In this document: piece after piece, positions 20,258 to 28,408 of the stretch
Layout of the letters: each line of letters opens with the position of its first letter
Numbering within the stretch: position 1 is the stretch's first letter
Origin: Robbsia betulipollinis
GTDB lineage: Bacteria; Pseudomonadota; Gammaproteobacteria; Burkholderiales; Burkholderiaceae
Direction: 5' to 3'
Length of the DNA stretch: 64,000 nucleotides
NCBI RefSeq assembly: GCF_026624755.1
Contig: NZ_JAPMXC010000001.1
Location: forward strand, 434,001 to 498,000
Position numbers and translations under genes: made by a program
The notes under the pieces: model-generated
What the model saw: the letters and a program-made list of their open reading frames with translations, nothing else
Databases searched by the model: none
Told to the model about the DNA's origin: nothing

Positions 20258-20650
20258 TCAGGCTTGCATCGCCTCGCGAACACTCGTGAGGACGTCGGTG
20301 AGCACACCGGGATCGAGCGGTTTGAGCAACCAGCCGCTCGCGCCGGCGTCACGCGCCGCCTCTTTGAATGCGTCGCTGTCTTCGGTCGTCAGCAACAGGA
20401 TCGGCGTGTCGACGTAGGGCGACAACTCGCGCAGCGCGCGGATCAGTTCGAGGCCATTCAGACCCGGCATGTTCTGATCGGTCAGGATCAGATCGAAACG
20501 ACGCTCGGCGGCGACCGCCGCCAGCGCCTTCGCCAGCGCGTCGCGGCCATCCGTGGCCAGCGTCGTCGCATAGCCGCCCGCGTTGAGCGTCGCCTCAAGG
20601 ATGTGTCGCATCGCGACCGAATCGTCGACCGCCAGCACGCTCGGTGTCAT
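20258..20650 (-). CDS. CheY-like single-domain response regulator
   Basis: 130 residues from the ATG at 20650, which has GAGAAG six bases upstream; another ATG at 20671 lacks a clear ribosome site. The acidic pair (LAVDDSVAM), phosphoacceptor D58 (ILTDQNMPGLNG), switch threonine (LLLTTEDSD) and lysine (WLLKPLDP) are present. It is much less like E. coli CheY than the copy beside cheZ. In Burkholderia and Ralstonia a gene in this place, upstream of cheA, is usually called cheY1 (or tsrR-like). It may act as a phosphate sink or in array control; the target is unknown. Confidence 0.85.
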   Translation of the reverse strand: MTPSVLAVDDSVAMRHILEATLNAGGYATTLATDGRDALAKALAAVAAERRFDLILTDQNMPGLNGLELIRALRELSPYVDTPILLLTTEDSDAFKEAARDAGASGWLLKPLDPGVLTDVLTSVREAMQA

Positions 20651-20742
20651 CGTTTTCTTCTCACTGTTCATGGTGGATTAACCTTCGACGGGCCTTTCGG
20701 CAGCCGTTTCCTGGATTCGCTTGAAACCTTTTTCCGGGGCCA

Positions 20743-21780
20743 TCAATCGCGCCCTCCGGCAAGACCTTGCAGCGCGGCGTCCGATACCGCCTGGGCGCCA
20801 TCGCCACGATCGTTCACCGTCGCCGCGCGCACATGGTCCGTGCCGAGCTGCGCCTCGGTGCGCCGGTTCAGGACGATGATGCTGATGCGCCGGTTGCGCG
20901 GATCGAACGCATCGGCCGGATTGAACGGACTGGTGGCAGCCAGGCCCATCACGCGCAGCACCTTGCCGTCGCTCATGCCGCCGGCCACCAGCTCGCGTCG
21001 CGATGCATTCGCGCGCTCGCTCGACAACTCCCAGTTGCCGTATCCCGCTTCTCCGCCGGCATAGGTCTGCGCGTCGGTATGGCCTTCCAGCACGATACGG
21101 TTCGGTACATCATTCAGCGAATTGCCGAGCTGGCGCAGAATGTCGCGCATATACGGCTCGACGCTGGTCTTCGCCGTGGCGAACATCGGCCGGTTCTGCG
21201 TATCCACGATCTGGATGCGCAGGCCGAAGCGCGTCACGTCGAGCATGATCTGCGCACGGTACGGCTTGAGCGCGGCGTTGCGCGACAGCGCGTCCTCGAT
21301 ATGCGCCTGCAGATCGCGCAGCCGGGCGTCCTCGCTGCGGTCCCGCTCCCCATCCCGCTTCCCATCCCGCTCTCTGTCCTGACCCCGGGCCTGATCCTGC
21401 GGCGCGTCCTGCGCGGCCTTGCTGCTTGCCGGCGTCGTCGGACTCGGCGTCTGCGGCGGCACGATCTGCAGACGCTCGTGCGACAGGCGACGCTCGCCAT
21501 CGACGCGGCTCAGGTCACTGCCCCCGCCCGGCAGGATGGTGGACCCGTCGCTGCTCTTCGCGCCGCCCAGCATGGCGGTCTTCAGCGGCTGCCTGAAGTA
21601 ATCGGCGATACCCGACAACTGCGTCGGGTTGACCGCGCCCAGCAGCCACATCAGCAGGAAGAACGCCATCATCGCCGTCATGAAATCCGCGTACGCGAGC
21701 TTCCACGAACCACCGTGCGGCTTCTGACGGACCGGTCCGCCGCGGCGGATGACGATGGGTCTGTCGTGTTTCGGGGTCAT
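20743..21780 (-). CDS. motB: Flagellar stator protein MotB
   Basis: 345 residues. A single N-terminal membrane helix (YADFMTAMMAFFLLMWLL) contains the proton-carrying aspartate; with the chosen start it falls at D32, the same number as in E. coli, and AGAGGAAC lies upstream of this ATG. The C-terminus is an OmpA-like peptidoglycan-binding domain (IVLEGHTDAQTY, NWELSSERANASRREL). The linker (about residues 110-165) is unusually charged, with repeated D/R/E/K units such as RDGKRDGERDRSED. MotB anchors the stator and with MotA forms the proton channel. Confidence 0.96.
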   Translation of the reverse strand: MTPKHDRPIVIRRGGPVRQKPHGGSWKLAYADFMTAMMAFFLLMWLLGAVNPTQLSGIADYFRQPLKTAMLGGAKSSDGSTILPGGGSDLSRVDGERRLSHERLQIVPPQTPSPTTPASSKAAQDAPQDQARGQDRERDGKRDGERDRSEDARLRDLQAHIEDALSRNAALKPYRAQIMLDVTRFGLRIQIVDTQNRPMFATAKTSVEPYMRDILRQLGNSLNDVPNRIVLEGHTDAQTYAGGEAGYGNWELSSERANASRRELVAGGMSDGKVLRVMGLAATSPFNPADAFDPRNRRISIIVLNRRTEAQLGTDHVRAATVNDRGDGAQAVSDAALQGLAGGRD

Positions 21781-21829
21781 GGGCGGTTCCTCTGGGGCCA
21801 TTCGGCTGGAGTGTGATGAAAGGTCGCGT

Positions 21830-22690
21830 TCAGCGCCCCTTCACATCCTTGACGTGCGATTCGAGTTCGGCGAAAGTCGGCCGCTCGCTGAGGAACAGCA
21901 CCTTGCGACTGAACTCAACCGCCACCGACGGCGCATAACCGTTCAGATTCGCCAGGATCGCCACCTTGATGCATTGCAATACCTTCGTGGACTCGTCCAC
22001 CCGCTGCTCCACCAGCGAGGCGAGCGGCGCGATGAAACCGTAGGCGAGCAGGATGCCGAGGAAGGTGCCGACCAGCGCCTGCGCCAGCAGCGCGCCGAGT
22101 TGCGCCGGCGGCAACCCGGCCGAGGCCATCGTGTGCACCACGCCCATCACCGCCGCGACGATGCCGAACGCCGGCAGCGCGTCGGCGACCCGGGTCAGGC
22201 AATGCGCGGGCACTTCGCCCTCGCAGTGATGCGTCTCGATCTCCTCGTCCATCAGATTTTCCAGTTCGAATGCGTTCATGCTGCCGCTCACCATCAAACG
22301 AAAATAATCGATGACGAAATCCAGAATCAACGGGTCCTGCAGGATGCGGGGATACGCGCGGAACAGGTTGCTGTCCTCGGGGCGCTCGATATCGTCCTCG
22401 AGCCGCATCACGCCATCCTTGCGCGCCTTCGCCAGCAACAGGTACATCACGGCCATCAAGTCCATGTACAGCACCTTGTTGTAGCGGTTCGCCTGCAACA
22501 GGGACGGCAGAACCTTCGCGGTCGCCCGGATCGATTTCGCGTTGTTGCCGACGAGAAAGGCACCCAGTCCCGCGCCACCGATCATCAGGAACTCGACCGG
22601 CTGCAACAGCGCGGCGAGGTGACCGCCCACCATCACATAGCCGCCGAATACGGACAGCAGCACCACGACGTAGCCCACGAAAATCAGCAC
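21830..22690 (-). CDS. motA: Flagellar stator protein MotA (GTG start)
   Basis: 286 residues, four membrane helices, collinear with E. coli MotA: YVVVLLSVFGGYVMVGG, VGNNAKSIRATAK, the stator-rotor contact region KARKDGVMRLEDDIERP, and the prolines of LPAFGIVAAVMGVVH and AYGFIAPLASL. The first residues align with E. coli MLILLGY if translation begins at the GTG at 22690, which has GGAG eight bases upstream; a GTG at 22699 is too close to that site. A short open frame with its own ribosome site overlaps this start. MotA and MotB together convert proton flow to torque. Confidence 0.96.
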   Translation of the reverse strand: MLIFVGYVVVLLSVFGGYVMVGGHLAALLQPVEFLMIGGAGLGAFLVGNNAKSIRATAKVLPSLLQANRYNKVLYMDLMAVMYLLLAKARKDGVMRLEDDIERPEDSNLFRAYPRILQDPLILDFVIDYFRLMVSGSMNAFELENLMDEEIETHHCEGEVPAHCLTRVADALPAFGIVAAVMGVVHTMASAGLPPAQLGALLAQALVGTFLGILLAYGFIAPLASLVEQRVDESTKVLQCIKVAILANLNGYAPSVAVEFSRKVLFLSERPTFAELESHVKDVKGR

Positions 22691-22737
22691 GTGCCGCACT
22701 CCGATTCTTTACCGATGAGGACCGCCTCGCGCTTCAT
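22684..22737 (-). CDS. Possible 17-codon leader ORF overlapping the motA start
   Basis: ATG at 22737 preceded by AGGAG (AGGAGATACGGGAATG), then MKREAVLIGKESECGTC and TGA, ending seven bases inside motA, which starts at GTG 22690. Its ribosome site is better than that of motA, so it could couple ribosomes onto the weak GTG start. No homologue is recognised and the overlap could be chance. Confidence 0.25.
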   Translation of the reverse strand: MKREAVLIGKESECGTC

Positions 22738-23010
22738 TCCCGTATCTCCTGTCGTTCCATCGAATTAACGGTCCGGGTCACGGTTTCTGAAGGGGAAAAA
22801 CGATAAATATTTGAAACGTCGCCGGACGCAACGCACGGCACGAGGCACGGCACGAAGCCGCGCGGAAAGCGCCGGCCGGCGCCGCGCCGCGCACGAGGGA
22901 AAGAGGGGGAAATGCAGCGGCGCGCGAACGGCGCCGATGAAATGCAGTGGTGCGGGCCTGGCGTCATGACACTACGGGGCGTCGTGCGCGCGTCCAGGGC
23001 GACGGCCTCG
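22691..23010. other. Gap between flhC and motA
   Basis: About 320 bases without a full gene. It contains the short leader frame beside motA, an A/T-richer stretch near 22790-22815, direct copies of GGCACGGCACGA around 22840-22860 and a perfect 14-base palindrome GCGCCGGCCGGCGC at 22869-22882, which on the minus strand is followed by TTTCC and might weakly end the flhDC transcript. No convincing FliA promoter for motA was found. Confidence 0.5.
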
Positions 23011-23634
23011 CTAGACCATCGATTCGAGAGCGTCTTCGTCGACCGGTTCGTCCGCACCCGACGCGTCCGGCAGCGACGCGACGCGGATGGCTTCGGCCGC
23101 GGCGTTTTTCGACACGCTGTTCGCGCGGGTCTTGCCGGCACGCGAAGGCGGCTGGCACAGCCCGCACACCATGCCGTTGCGCGGCTCGTGCGCATGCGTC
23201 ACGAAGTGACCGCCGCAGCGGCTGCAAGGCGCCGACTGCAGCATGCCGCTATCGAAGAAACGCAGCAGCGTCCAGGCGCGGGTCAGGCCCAGCACGGCTT
23301 CGCCGCTCTGCATGCCCACATGTTCGAGATACAGACGATAGGCGCGAATGGTTGCCTGGATCGGCGGGCACTTGGCTTCGTCGACCATGAAGCGGTAGGT
23401 ATTGTAGAACAGCGACGAATGAATGTTCGGCTACCAGGTCATGAACCAGTCGGTCGAAAAAGGCAGCATGCCCTTGGGCGGCGAGACGCCCCGCACTTCC
23501 TTGTAGAGCTTGATGAGCCGCTCGCGGCTCAGGCCCACTTCCGCTTCCAGCACCTGCAGACGTCCACCGAGTTCGATCAGTTCGATCGCCAGGGTGATTT
23601 CACGCGCTTCCAGCACAACGCTTCGGCTTGCCAT
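23011..23634 (-). pseudogene. flhC: Flagellar master regulator gene flhC interrupted by an amber codon
   Basis: Codons 1-67 (ATG at 23634; [19 protein letters not shown] ... [16 protein letters not shown]) match FlhC closely. Codon 68 is TAG (23433-23431). The same frame then continues as FlhC (PNIHSSLFYNTYRF, RAYRLYLEHVG, LTRAWTLLRFFDSGMLQ) to the natural stop at 23011, including the four zinc cysteines CSRCGG and CGLC. Read through, it would be 207 residues (E. coli 192). At this place E. coli FlhC has WEQNVHASMF, so one base change explains the stop. FlhC with FlhD activates the early flagellar genes; a 67-residue fragment lacks the zinc site and should not work. A sequencing error or suppression is possible. 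Confidence 0.85.
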
Positions 23635-23657
23635 GGCAGACTCAATATAAGAAAATG

Positions 23658-23978
23658 TTAACCGAGTTGTTCGGCCGGCTGCCCGGCGAGCAGAATGGCG
23701 GCATGCGACGATGCGGTCTCGACGTTCTTCGAGACATGCGTCAACGTCGACAGGATCGCGTGGTCGTCGAAACGGAAGCGGCACAGCAGCTGGTTGGACG
23801 ACGCCAGCCGCACCGTCTGCGCCAGCGTCAGGCTGACCAGCACGTCCGCGACCTGTTCGGAAACGCCCAGTCTGAACATCCCCATCGGCCGGTCATCGCG
23901 CAGCAGGCGTTGGCAGAGCATCAGATAGGAAAGATTGACTTCCCGCAGTTCATCAAGTGTGGTGTGGCTGATGCTCAT
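23658..23978 (-). CDS. flhD: Flagellar transcriptional activator FlhD
   Basis: 106 residues, all helical, aligned along its length with E. coli Flh[37 protein letters not shown] and [19 protein letters not shown]. FlhD dimers assemble with FlhC into the ring that bends class II flagellar promoter DNA. The ATG at 23978 has GAGGGG upstream. It stops 23 bases before flhC. Only flhC, not flhD, is damaged here. Confidence 0.95.
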   Translation of the reverse strand: MSISHTTLDELREVNLSYLMLCQRLLRDDRPMGMFRLGVSEQVADVLVSLTLAQTVRLASSNQLLCRFRFDDHAILSTLTHVSKNVETASSHAAILLAGQPAEQLG

Positions 23979-24237
23979 GGAGATGCCCCTCAGACGGGCC
24001 GGCTAGTTGACTGGGTTGTGGGTCGCTCCGTACAGACGCTGACCTCGAATGCATTGTCGCGAAGCTGGAATTCGCCGCATATCGGAACGACAGGCAGGTT
24101 TTCCGTAAGGCATCCCTCGTCCCCATGTCGGACAAAATCTGACATTTTTTCCGATTCCTCCTCTCATCCCCCGCCCAGCTTGATCCTCTATGGCCTCCCG
24201 ACGGGCAGCGCCACGAAAAATCAAAAACAAAAATGAA

Positions 24238-24264
24238 GAAATTTTTTCGGATTCGTGCCGATAA
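24238..24264 (+). promoter_or_regulatory. FliA (sigma-28) promoter upstream of the EAL-HDOD gene
   Basis: GAAA at 24238-24241, a spacer of exactly 15 bases and a perfect GCCGATAA at 24257-24264, compared with the TAAA-N15-GCCGATAA consensus (11 of 12 positions). It faces the EAL-HDOD gene, whose start is about 230 bases downstream, giving a long leader. fliA itself is encoded in this window. Confidence 0.65.
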
Positions 24265-24452
24265 ACATCAATCGAGGAGCAAAAAGTACCCGCAAATTTT
24301 GCTACTTGCTGCTTTTTCGCCACAAAATTTCGGTAAAAGCGACGGAGAACCTGTTTTACGGCGGCGTCTTTCAATGCTTTAGGAAAAACTCGAGAAAATC
24401 GGTAAATAAGACCAAACAAACGAATGATTAATGTGTTTACACGGCTTTTTGC

Positions 24453-24478
24453 TACCCGTGCCCTATAGGGTTCGGGTA
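24453..24478. promoter_or_regulatory. 26-base near-perfect palindrome before the EAL-HDOD gene
   Basis: Outer arms TACCCG (24453-24458) and CGGGTA (24473-24478) enclose the perfect palindrome CCCTATAGGG (24461-24470); only the two dinucleotides between them (TG and TT) break symmetry. The size and two-fold symmetry suit an operator for a dimeric regulator or a leader hairpin, since it lies between the FliA promoter and the start codon. The binding protein is unknown. Confidence 0.5.
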
Positions 24479-24500
24479 TTGTGTGCGAGGAATATCCGCG

Positions 24501-25865
24501 GTGATCGAGATGGAAGAACTGCACTGTTACGAAGCAAGCCTGGCGCTGGAGCCGCACGTATTTCTGGCCGAAGAAGAAAAGAACCGCATGCGAAAAACCC
24601 CTATGACGAACATTGGTCCGGACGCTGCCAGCGATGCGGCGAACGTCTACCTTGGGCGTCAGCCGATCGTCGACCGCAGTGGCATGCTTGCCGGCTACGA
24701 ACTTCTGTATCGCGATAGCCCGGTGAATGCCGCGACGATTGCCGACGACAGTCAGGCGACCTCGCACGTGATCGCGACGATGCTGGGCGAGTTCGGGCTC
24801 GGCACGGTGCTGGGCTCCGACATCGGTTACATCAATGTCAACCGCGATATCCTTTTCAGCGACGTACTTTCGATGCTGCCGCCGCATCTGTTCGTGCTGG
24901 AGATACTCGAGACGGTGCTGCTGGAAGACGATCTGCTGCAGCGCTGCAGCGAATTGCGCGCGCAGGGGTTCCGGCTCGCCTTCGACGACATGGCGCTCGC
25001 GAGCACCGCGGCGCTCGACAATCTCTCGTACGTGGACATCGCCAAGATCGATTTCACGAAGTGCCTGCGCTCGGAACTTCCCGACATCCTGGCCATGGTG
25101 AAGATGTCCGGGTGCACCGCGCTGGCCGAGAAGGTCGAAACGGCCGACGATTACGCGCTGGCCCGCCGCCTGGGTTTCGACCTGTTCCAGGGCTATTACT
25201 TCGCGCGGCCGGAAATCCTCTCGTCGCGGCGTCTCGTCACGGAACGGGGACCGCTGGTGAGTCTGTTGGGCCTGCTGAGCCGTGACCCGGGCATCCGTCA
25301 GATCGAAAGCGAACTCAAGCGCATCCCGAAGCTGACCATCCAGCTCCTGCGCTTCGCCAACAGCGGCGGGCACGGTCTGGCGCGGCCGGTCAGTTCGCTG
25401 CGCGAGGCGACGCTCTCCGTGGGGACGCGACAGATAGCGCGCTGGGCGCAACTGTTGCTGTACGCGAACAACGATGACGGCCTGGCGCAATCCGACCCGC
25501 TGATACAAATGATCGCGACGCGCGCGCGTTTCATGGAACTGACCGCCGAGTTCCTGCAGCCGTATAACTCGGAACTGATCGATCAGGCCTTCATGACCGG
25601 CGTGTTCTCGATGGCCGAAGCGATGTTCGGTTCGGCCGGCATCGACGTCATGAAGGAACTCCGGCTCCTGCCGCCGATCATTGGCGCGATCAGCGACCAT
25701 GCAGGACTGCTCGGCGCCATGCTGCAATGTGCGGAAGCCGTGGAAGCGGGCGACGCGGCGCGCATCGCGGCGGCATGCGCGCGTTTGCCGGGACTGAAGA
25801 TCGCGAACGCCGCGCGCATCAGCATCGACGCGGCGCGATGGATGACGCAGCACGCTTCGCGGTGA
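24501..25865 (+). CDS. EAL-HDOD signalling protein (YuxH/CdgJ family)
   Basis: 454 residues. An N-terminal EAL-like domain (about 45-245: VYLGRQPIVDRSGMLAGYELLYR, LEILETVLLEDDL, LAFDDMAL, LAEKVETADDYALARRLGFD, FQGYYFARP) is joined to a HDOD domain (about 250-440). The EAL part keeps YELLYR but has degenerate loops (FDDMA instead of DDFGTG, EKVE instead of EGVE), as in YuxH/CdgJ proteins, which often lack phosphodiesterase activity yet affect motility. GTG at 24501 follows GAGGA by nine bases; ATGs at 24510 and 24588 are alternatives. It is divergent from flhD and has a FliA-like promoter, so it probably belongs to the flagellar regulon. Confidence 0.85.
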   Translation: MIEMEELHCYEASLALEPHVFLAEEEKNRMRKTPMTNIGPDAASDAANVYLGRQPIVDRSGMLAGYELLYRDSPVNAATIADDSQATSHVIATMLGEFGLGTVLGSDIGYINVNRDILFSDVLSMLPPHLFVLEILETVLLEDDLLQRCSELRAQGFRLAFDDMALASTAALDNLSYVDIAKIDFTKCLRSELPDILAMVKMSGCTALAEKVETADDYALARRLGFDLFQGYYFARPEILSSRRLVTERGPLVSLLGLLSRDPGIRQIESELKRIPKLTIQLLRFANSGGHGLARPVSSLREATLSVGTRQIARWAQLLLYANNDDGLAQSDPLIQMIATRARFMELTAEFLQPYNSELIDQAFMTGVFSMAEAMFGSAGIDVMKELRLLPPIIGAISDHAGLLGAMLQCAEAVEAGDAARIAAACARLPGLKIANAARISIDAARWMTQHASR

Positions 25866-25892
25866 TCTCCTTCCGGCAGGGTCCCGCCGCCC

Positions 25893-27242
25893 CTACACCC
25901 AGCCGAACGTCTGCGCGGCGAGCCAGAGATTGGCCGCGGTGATGATGACGAACAATGCCCATGCCAGCGCCCGCGTCCACCAGCGGTTCGCGAACTCGCC
26001 CATCAGGCCCGGATCGTCGGTCATGCGGATCAGCGGATAGAGTGCGAACGGCAATTGCAGGCTCAATACCACCTGGCTGAGCACCAGCAGTTGCCCGATC
26101 GCCTTCTCGCCCGCGACCGCCACGCCGATGAAAGCCGGGATCAGGGCCAGCCCGCGCGTGATCAGCCGCCGCTGCCAGCAGGGAATCTTCAGGTGCAGGA
26201 AGCCTTCCATCACGACCTGTCCCGCCACCGTTCCCGTGAAGGTCGAACTCTGCCCGGAGGCCAGCAGGGTGATCGCGAACAATGTCGCGGCGAAGCCGGT
26301 GCCGACGATGGGGGCGAGCAGTTGATACGCGTCCTGGATCTCGGTCACACCGCGGTGCCCGTGGGCATAGAATGCCGCGCCCGCGAGAATCAGGATCGCG
26401 GCATTGATCAGCATCGCCAGCGTCAACGAAAAGAGCGTGTCCACGCGAAGCAGACGGATCGCCGAGGCTTTCGCCGCGGCGCCGGGTCCCACTACGCGCG
26501 TCTGGACGATCGACGAATGCAGATACAGATTGTGCGGCATCACCGTGGCGCCCAGGATGCCGATCGCCAGATACAGCGGCTCACGCTCGGTGAGCGTCTT
26601 CCACGACGGCATCAGGCCGGCGGCCACGTCCGGCCAGTGCGGCTTGATCCAGAACAGCTCGACGATATAGCCGATGCCGACAGTGGCGATCAGCCCGAGC
26701 ATGATCGCCTCCAGATGCCGGAAATGTTTTCCCTGCAGGCCGAGCACGATGAAGGTGTCCAGCGCGGTGAGCGCGACGCCCCAGGCTATCGGGCAGCCCA
26801 GCAGCAAATGGAAGGCCAGCGCGCCGCCCAGTACCTCGGCGAGGTCGCAGGCGATGATCGATATCTCGGCCAGTACCCACTGACCCCGCACCACGGCGGG
26901 CCGGTAACGGGCGCGCGACAGCTGCGCGAGATCCTGCCCGGTGACGATGCCGAGTCGCATCGACAAGCACTGCAGCGCCATGGCCGCGAGGCTCGACAAC
27001 ACCACCACGAACAGCAGGCCATAGCCGAACCTCGATCCCGCCTCGATGTCCGTGGCCCAATTGCCAGGGTCCATGTAGCCGATGGAAACGAGCAGCCCGG
27101 GGCCGGTGAATTTCAGCAGGCGCTGGAACAGCGGCGCATCCTGGGCCACCTCGACGGTGCCGCGAATCTCGGACGGGCAAAACGGTGCCGTGGCGGTATC
27201 AGGAAGCTTGTAAGCCAATTGCAAAATCCGGAAGAGGAACAT
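25893..27242 (-). CDS. mntH: Nramp-family Mn2+/Fe2+:H+ symporter
   Basis: 449 residues with about eleven membrane helices. The two metal-binding motifs are intact: DPGNWATD in the first helix and MPHNLYLHSS in the sixth. The family imports Mn2+ and Fe2+ with protons. The N-terminus (about 40 residues before FTGPGLLVSIGYMDPGN) is longer than in E. coli MntH and the start is uncertain because no clear ribosome site precedes 27242. It converges on the EAL-HDOD gene (27-base gap). No MntR box was recognised. Confidence 0.9.
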   Translation of the reverse strand: MFLFRILQLAYKLPDTATAPFCPSEIRGTVEVAQDAPLFQRLLKFTGPGLLVSIGYMDPGNWATDIEAGSRFGYGLLFVVVLSSLAAMALQCLSMRLGIVTGQDLAQLSRARYRPAVVRGQWVLAEISIIACDLAEVLGGALAFHLLLGCPIAWGVALTALDTFIVLGLQGKHFRHLEAIMLGLIATVGIGYIVELFWIKPHWPDVAAGLMPSWKTLTEREPLYLAIGILGATVMPHNLYLHSSIVQTRVVGPGAAAKASAIRLLRVDTLFSLTLAMLINAAILILAGAAFYAHGHRGVTEIQDAYQLLAPIVGTGFAATLFAITLLASGQSSTFTGTVAGQVVMEGFLHLKIPCWQRRLITRGLALIPAFIGVAVAGEKAIGQLLVLSQVVLSLQLPFALYPLIRMTDDPGLMGEFANRWWTRALAWALFVIITAANLWLAAQTFGWV

Positions 27243-27349
27243 CCCGCGCGCCCGAACGGTCCGCGCGGGCGTGCCGCCCGGCGCGCGCGACGGCAGGATT
27301 CGATGTCGTCATGTTACAAGGAACCGTCGGGAAAAACACCGGCGCCGTT

Positions 27350-28405
27350 TCATCCCGCGCCCGTGCCCGTGCCCGTGCCGAAGCGTTCCCGGTAATCTTG
27401 CGGCGCCACGCCCACGATCCGCAACACACCGCGCCGCAGCGTCTCCTCGCTGCCGAAACCACAACGCGCGGCGATGCGTTTCACCGGCACTGCCGTCTCG
27501 GCGAGCAGACGGCAGGCGGCTTCCACACGCATGCGCTCCACCGCCCGCGCGGGCGTCCTGCCCGTATCCGCGCGAAAATGCCGCACGAAACTGCGTTCGC
27601 TCATGCCCGCCCGCTCGGCCAGCCTTCCCACCGGCAGTTCCTCGCCGAGATGGTCGGCGATCCACGCGAACAGCGTGCCGAAACGCTCGCTCGACTCCTG
27701 CAGCGCCAGCGTGGTGCTGAACTGATTTTGCCCGCCCGGCCGTTTGAGGAAGACCACCAGATGACGCGCCACGTGCAGCGCCAGCGCACGTCCGAGATCC
27801 GCCTCGACGAAAGCCAGCGTCAGGTCGATACCTGCCGTCACGCCGGCGGAACTCCACACGTCGCCATCCTGGATGAAGATCGGATCGCGCTCGACGCGCA
27901 AGGACGGGTAGCGGCGGGCGAGCGCGTCGCAGTGCGCCCAGTGCGTCACGACGCGCCGGCCATCGAGCAGACCCGCCGCCGCGAGCAGGAAGGCGCCGGA
28001 GCAGACCGATGCCAGACGGCGCGCATGCGCCGCGTGAGCGCGCACCCAGGCGCGCAATTCCGCATCGCCGGATGCCGCCATGACGCCCTCGCCGCCCGCG
28101 ACGATCAGGGTGTCGGCCCGTGCCGGCGCCCGCGCGAGTGGCAGCGTCGACAGCGTCGGTCCCGCCGACGACAGGACGCTCCCGCCGGCGGCGACGACAT
28201 GCGCATCGTACGGCCGGGGCATGCCCCGTGCGCTCGCGCAGGCATTGGCCGAGGCGAACACCTGCAGCGGCCCGCATACGTCCAGCAACTGCACATCATG
28301 GAATGCCAGGATGTGAATCCGGCGCCCGGCGGCGGCGTCCCCGTCTGCGCCGGCGCCCTTTTCCGCATCCGTCTCCGCGTGCGAGGCGCCCCCGGGCATC
28401 GTCAT
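27350..28405 (-). CDS. GlxA-type AraC-family regulator with DJ-1/PfpI domain
   Basis: 351 residues. After an Ala/Gly-rich start, residues about 28-205 form a class I glutamine amidotransferase-like (DJ-1/PfpI) domain with the nucleophile-elbow cysteine in ASVCSGAFLLAAAGLLDGR and VVTHWAHCDAL. Residues about 240-340 are an AraC helix-turn-helix pair (LAERAGMSERSFVRHFR and IAARCGFGSEETLRRG). Such proteins (GlxA, FtrA, ArgR/CdhR types) regulate catabolism of amino acids and amines. The C-terminus ends in a GTGTGTG tail from a short CCCGTG repeat. It starts three bases after the ftsK stop, so co-transcription with ftsK is likely, though a functional link is not apparent. Confidence 0.88.
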   Translation of the reverse strand: MTMPGGASHAETDAEKGAGADGDAAAGRRIHILAFHDVQLLDVCGPLQVFASANACASARGMPRPYDAHVVAAGGSVLSSAGPTLSTLPLARAPARADTLIVAGGEGVMAASGDAELRAWVRAHAAHARRLASVCSGAFLLAAAGLLDGRRVVTHWAHCDALARRYPSLRVERDPIFIQDGDVWSSAGVTAGIDLTLAFVEADLGRALALHVARHLVVFLKRPGGQNQFSTTLALQESSERFGTLFAWIADHLGEELPVGRLAERAGMSERSFVRHFRADTGRTPARAVERMRVEAACRLLAETAVPVKRIAARCGFGSEETLRRGVLRIVGVAPQDYRERFGTGTGTGAG

Positions 28406-28408
28406 GCG

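Larger units (their letters stand above)
23979..24500. other. AT-richer divergent control region between flhD and the EAL-HDOD gene
   Basis: About 520 bases without a supported gene, clearly richer in A+T than the flanking genes. It must hold the flhDC promoter (minus strand) and the EAL-HDOD promoter (plus strand). Seen here: a FliA-like promoter at 24238-24264, an ATGTC-N11-GACAT inverted repeat at 24125-24145, GTAAAA-N15-TTTTAC at 24333-24359, and a 26-base near-palindrome at 24453-24478. No confident sigma-70 flhD promoter was assigned. Confidence 0.6.
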
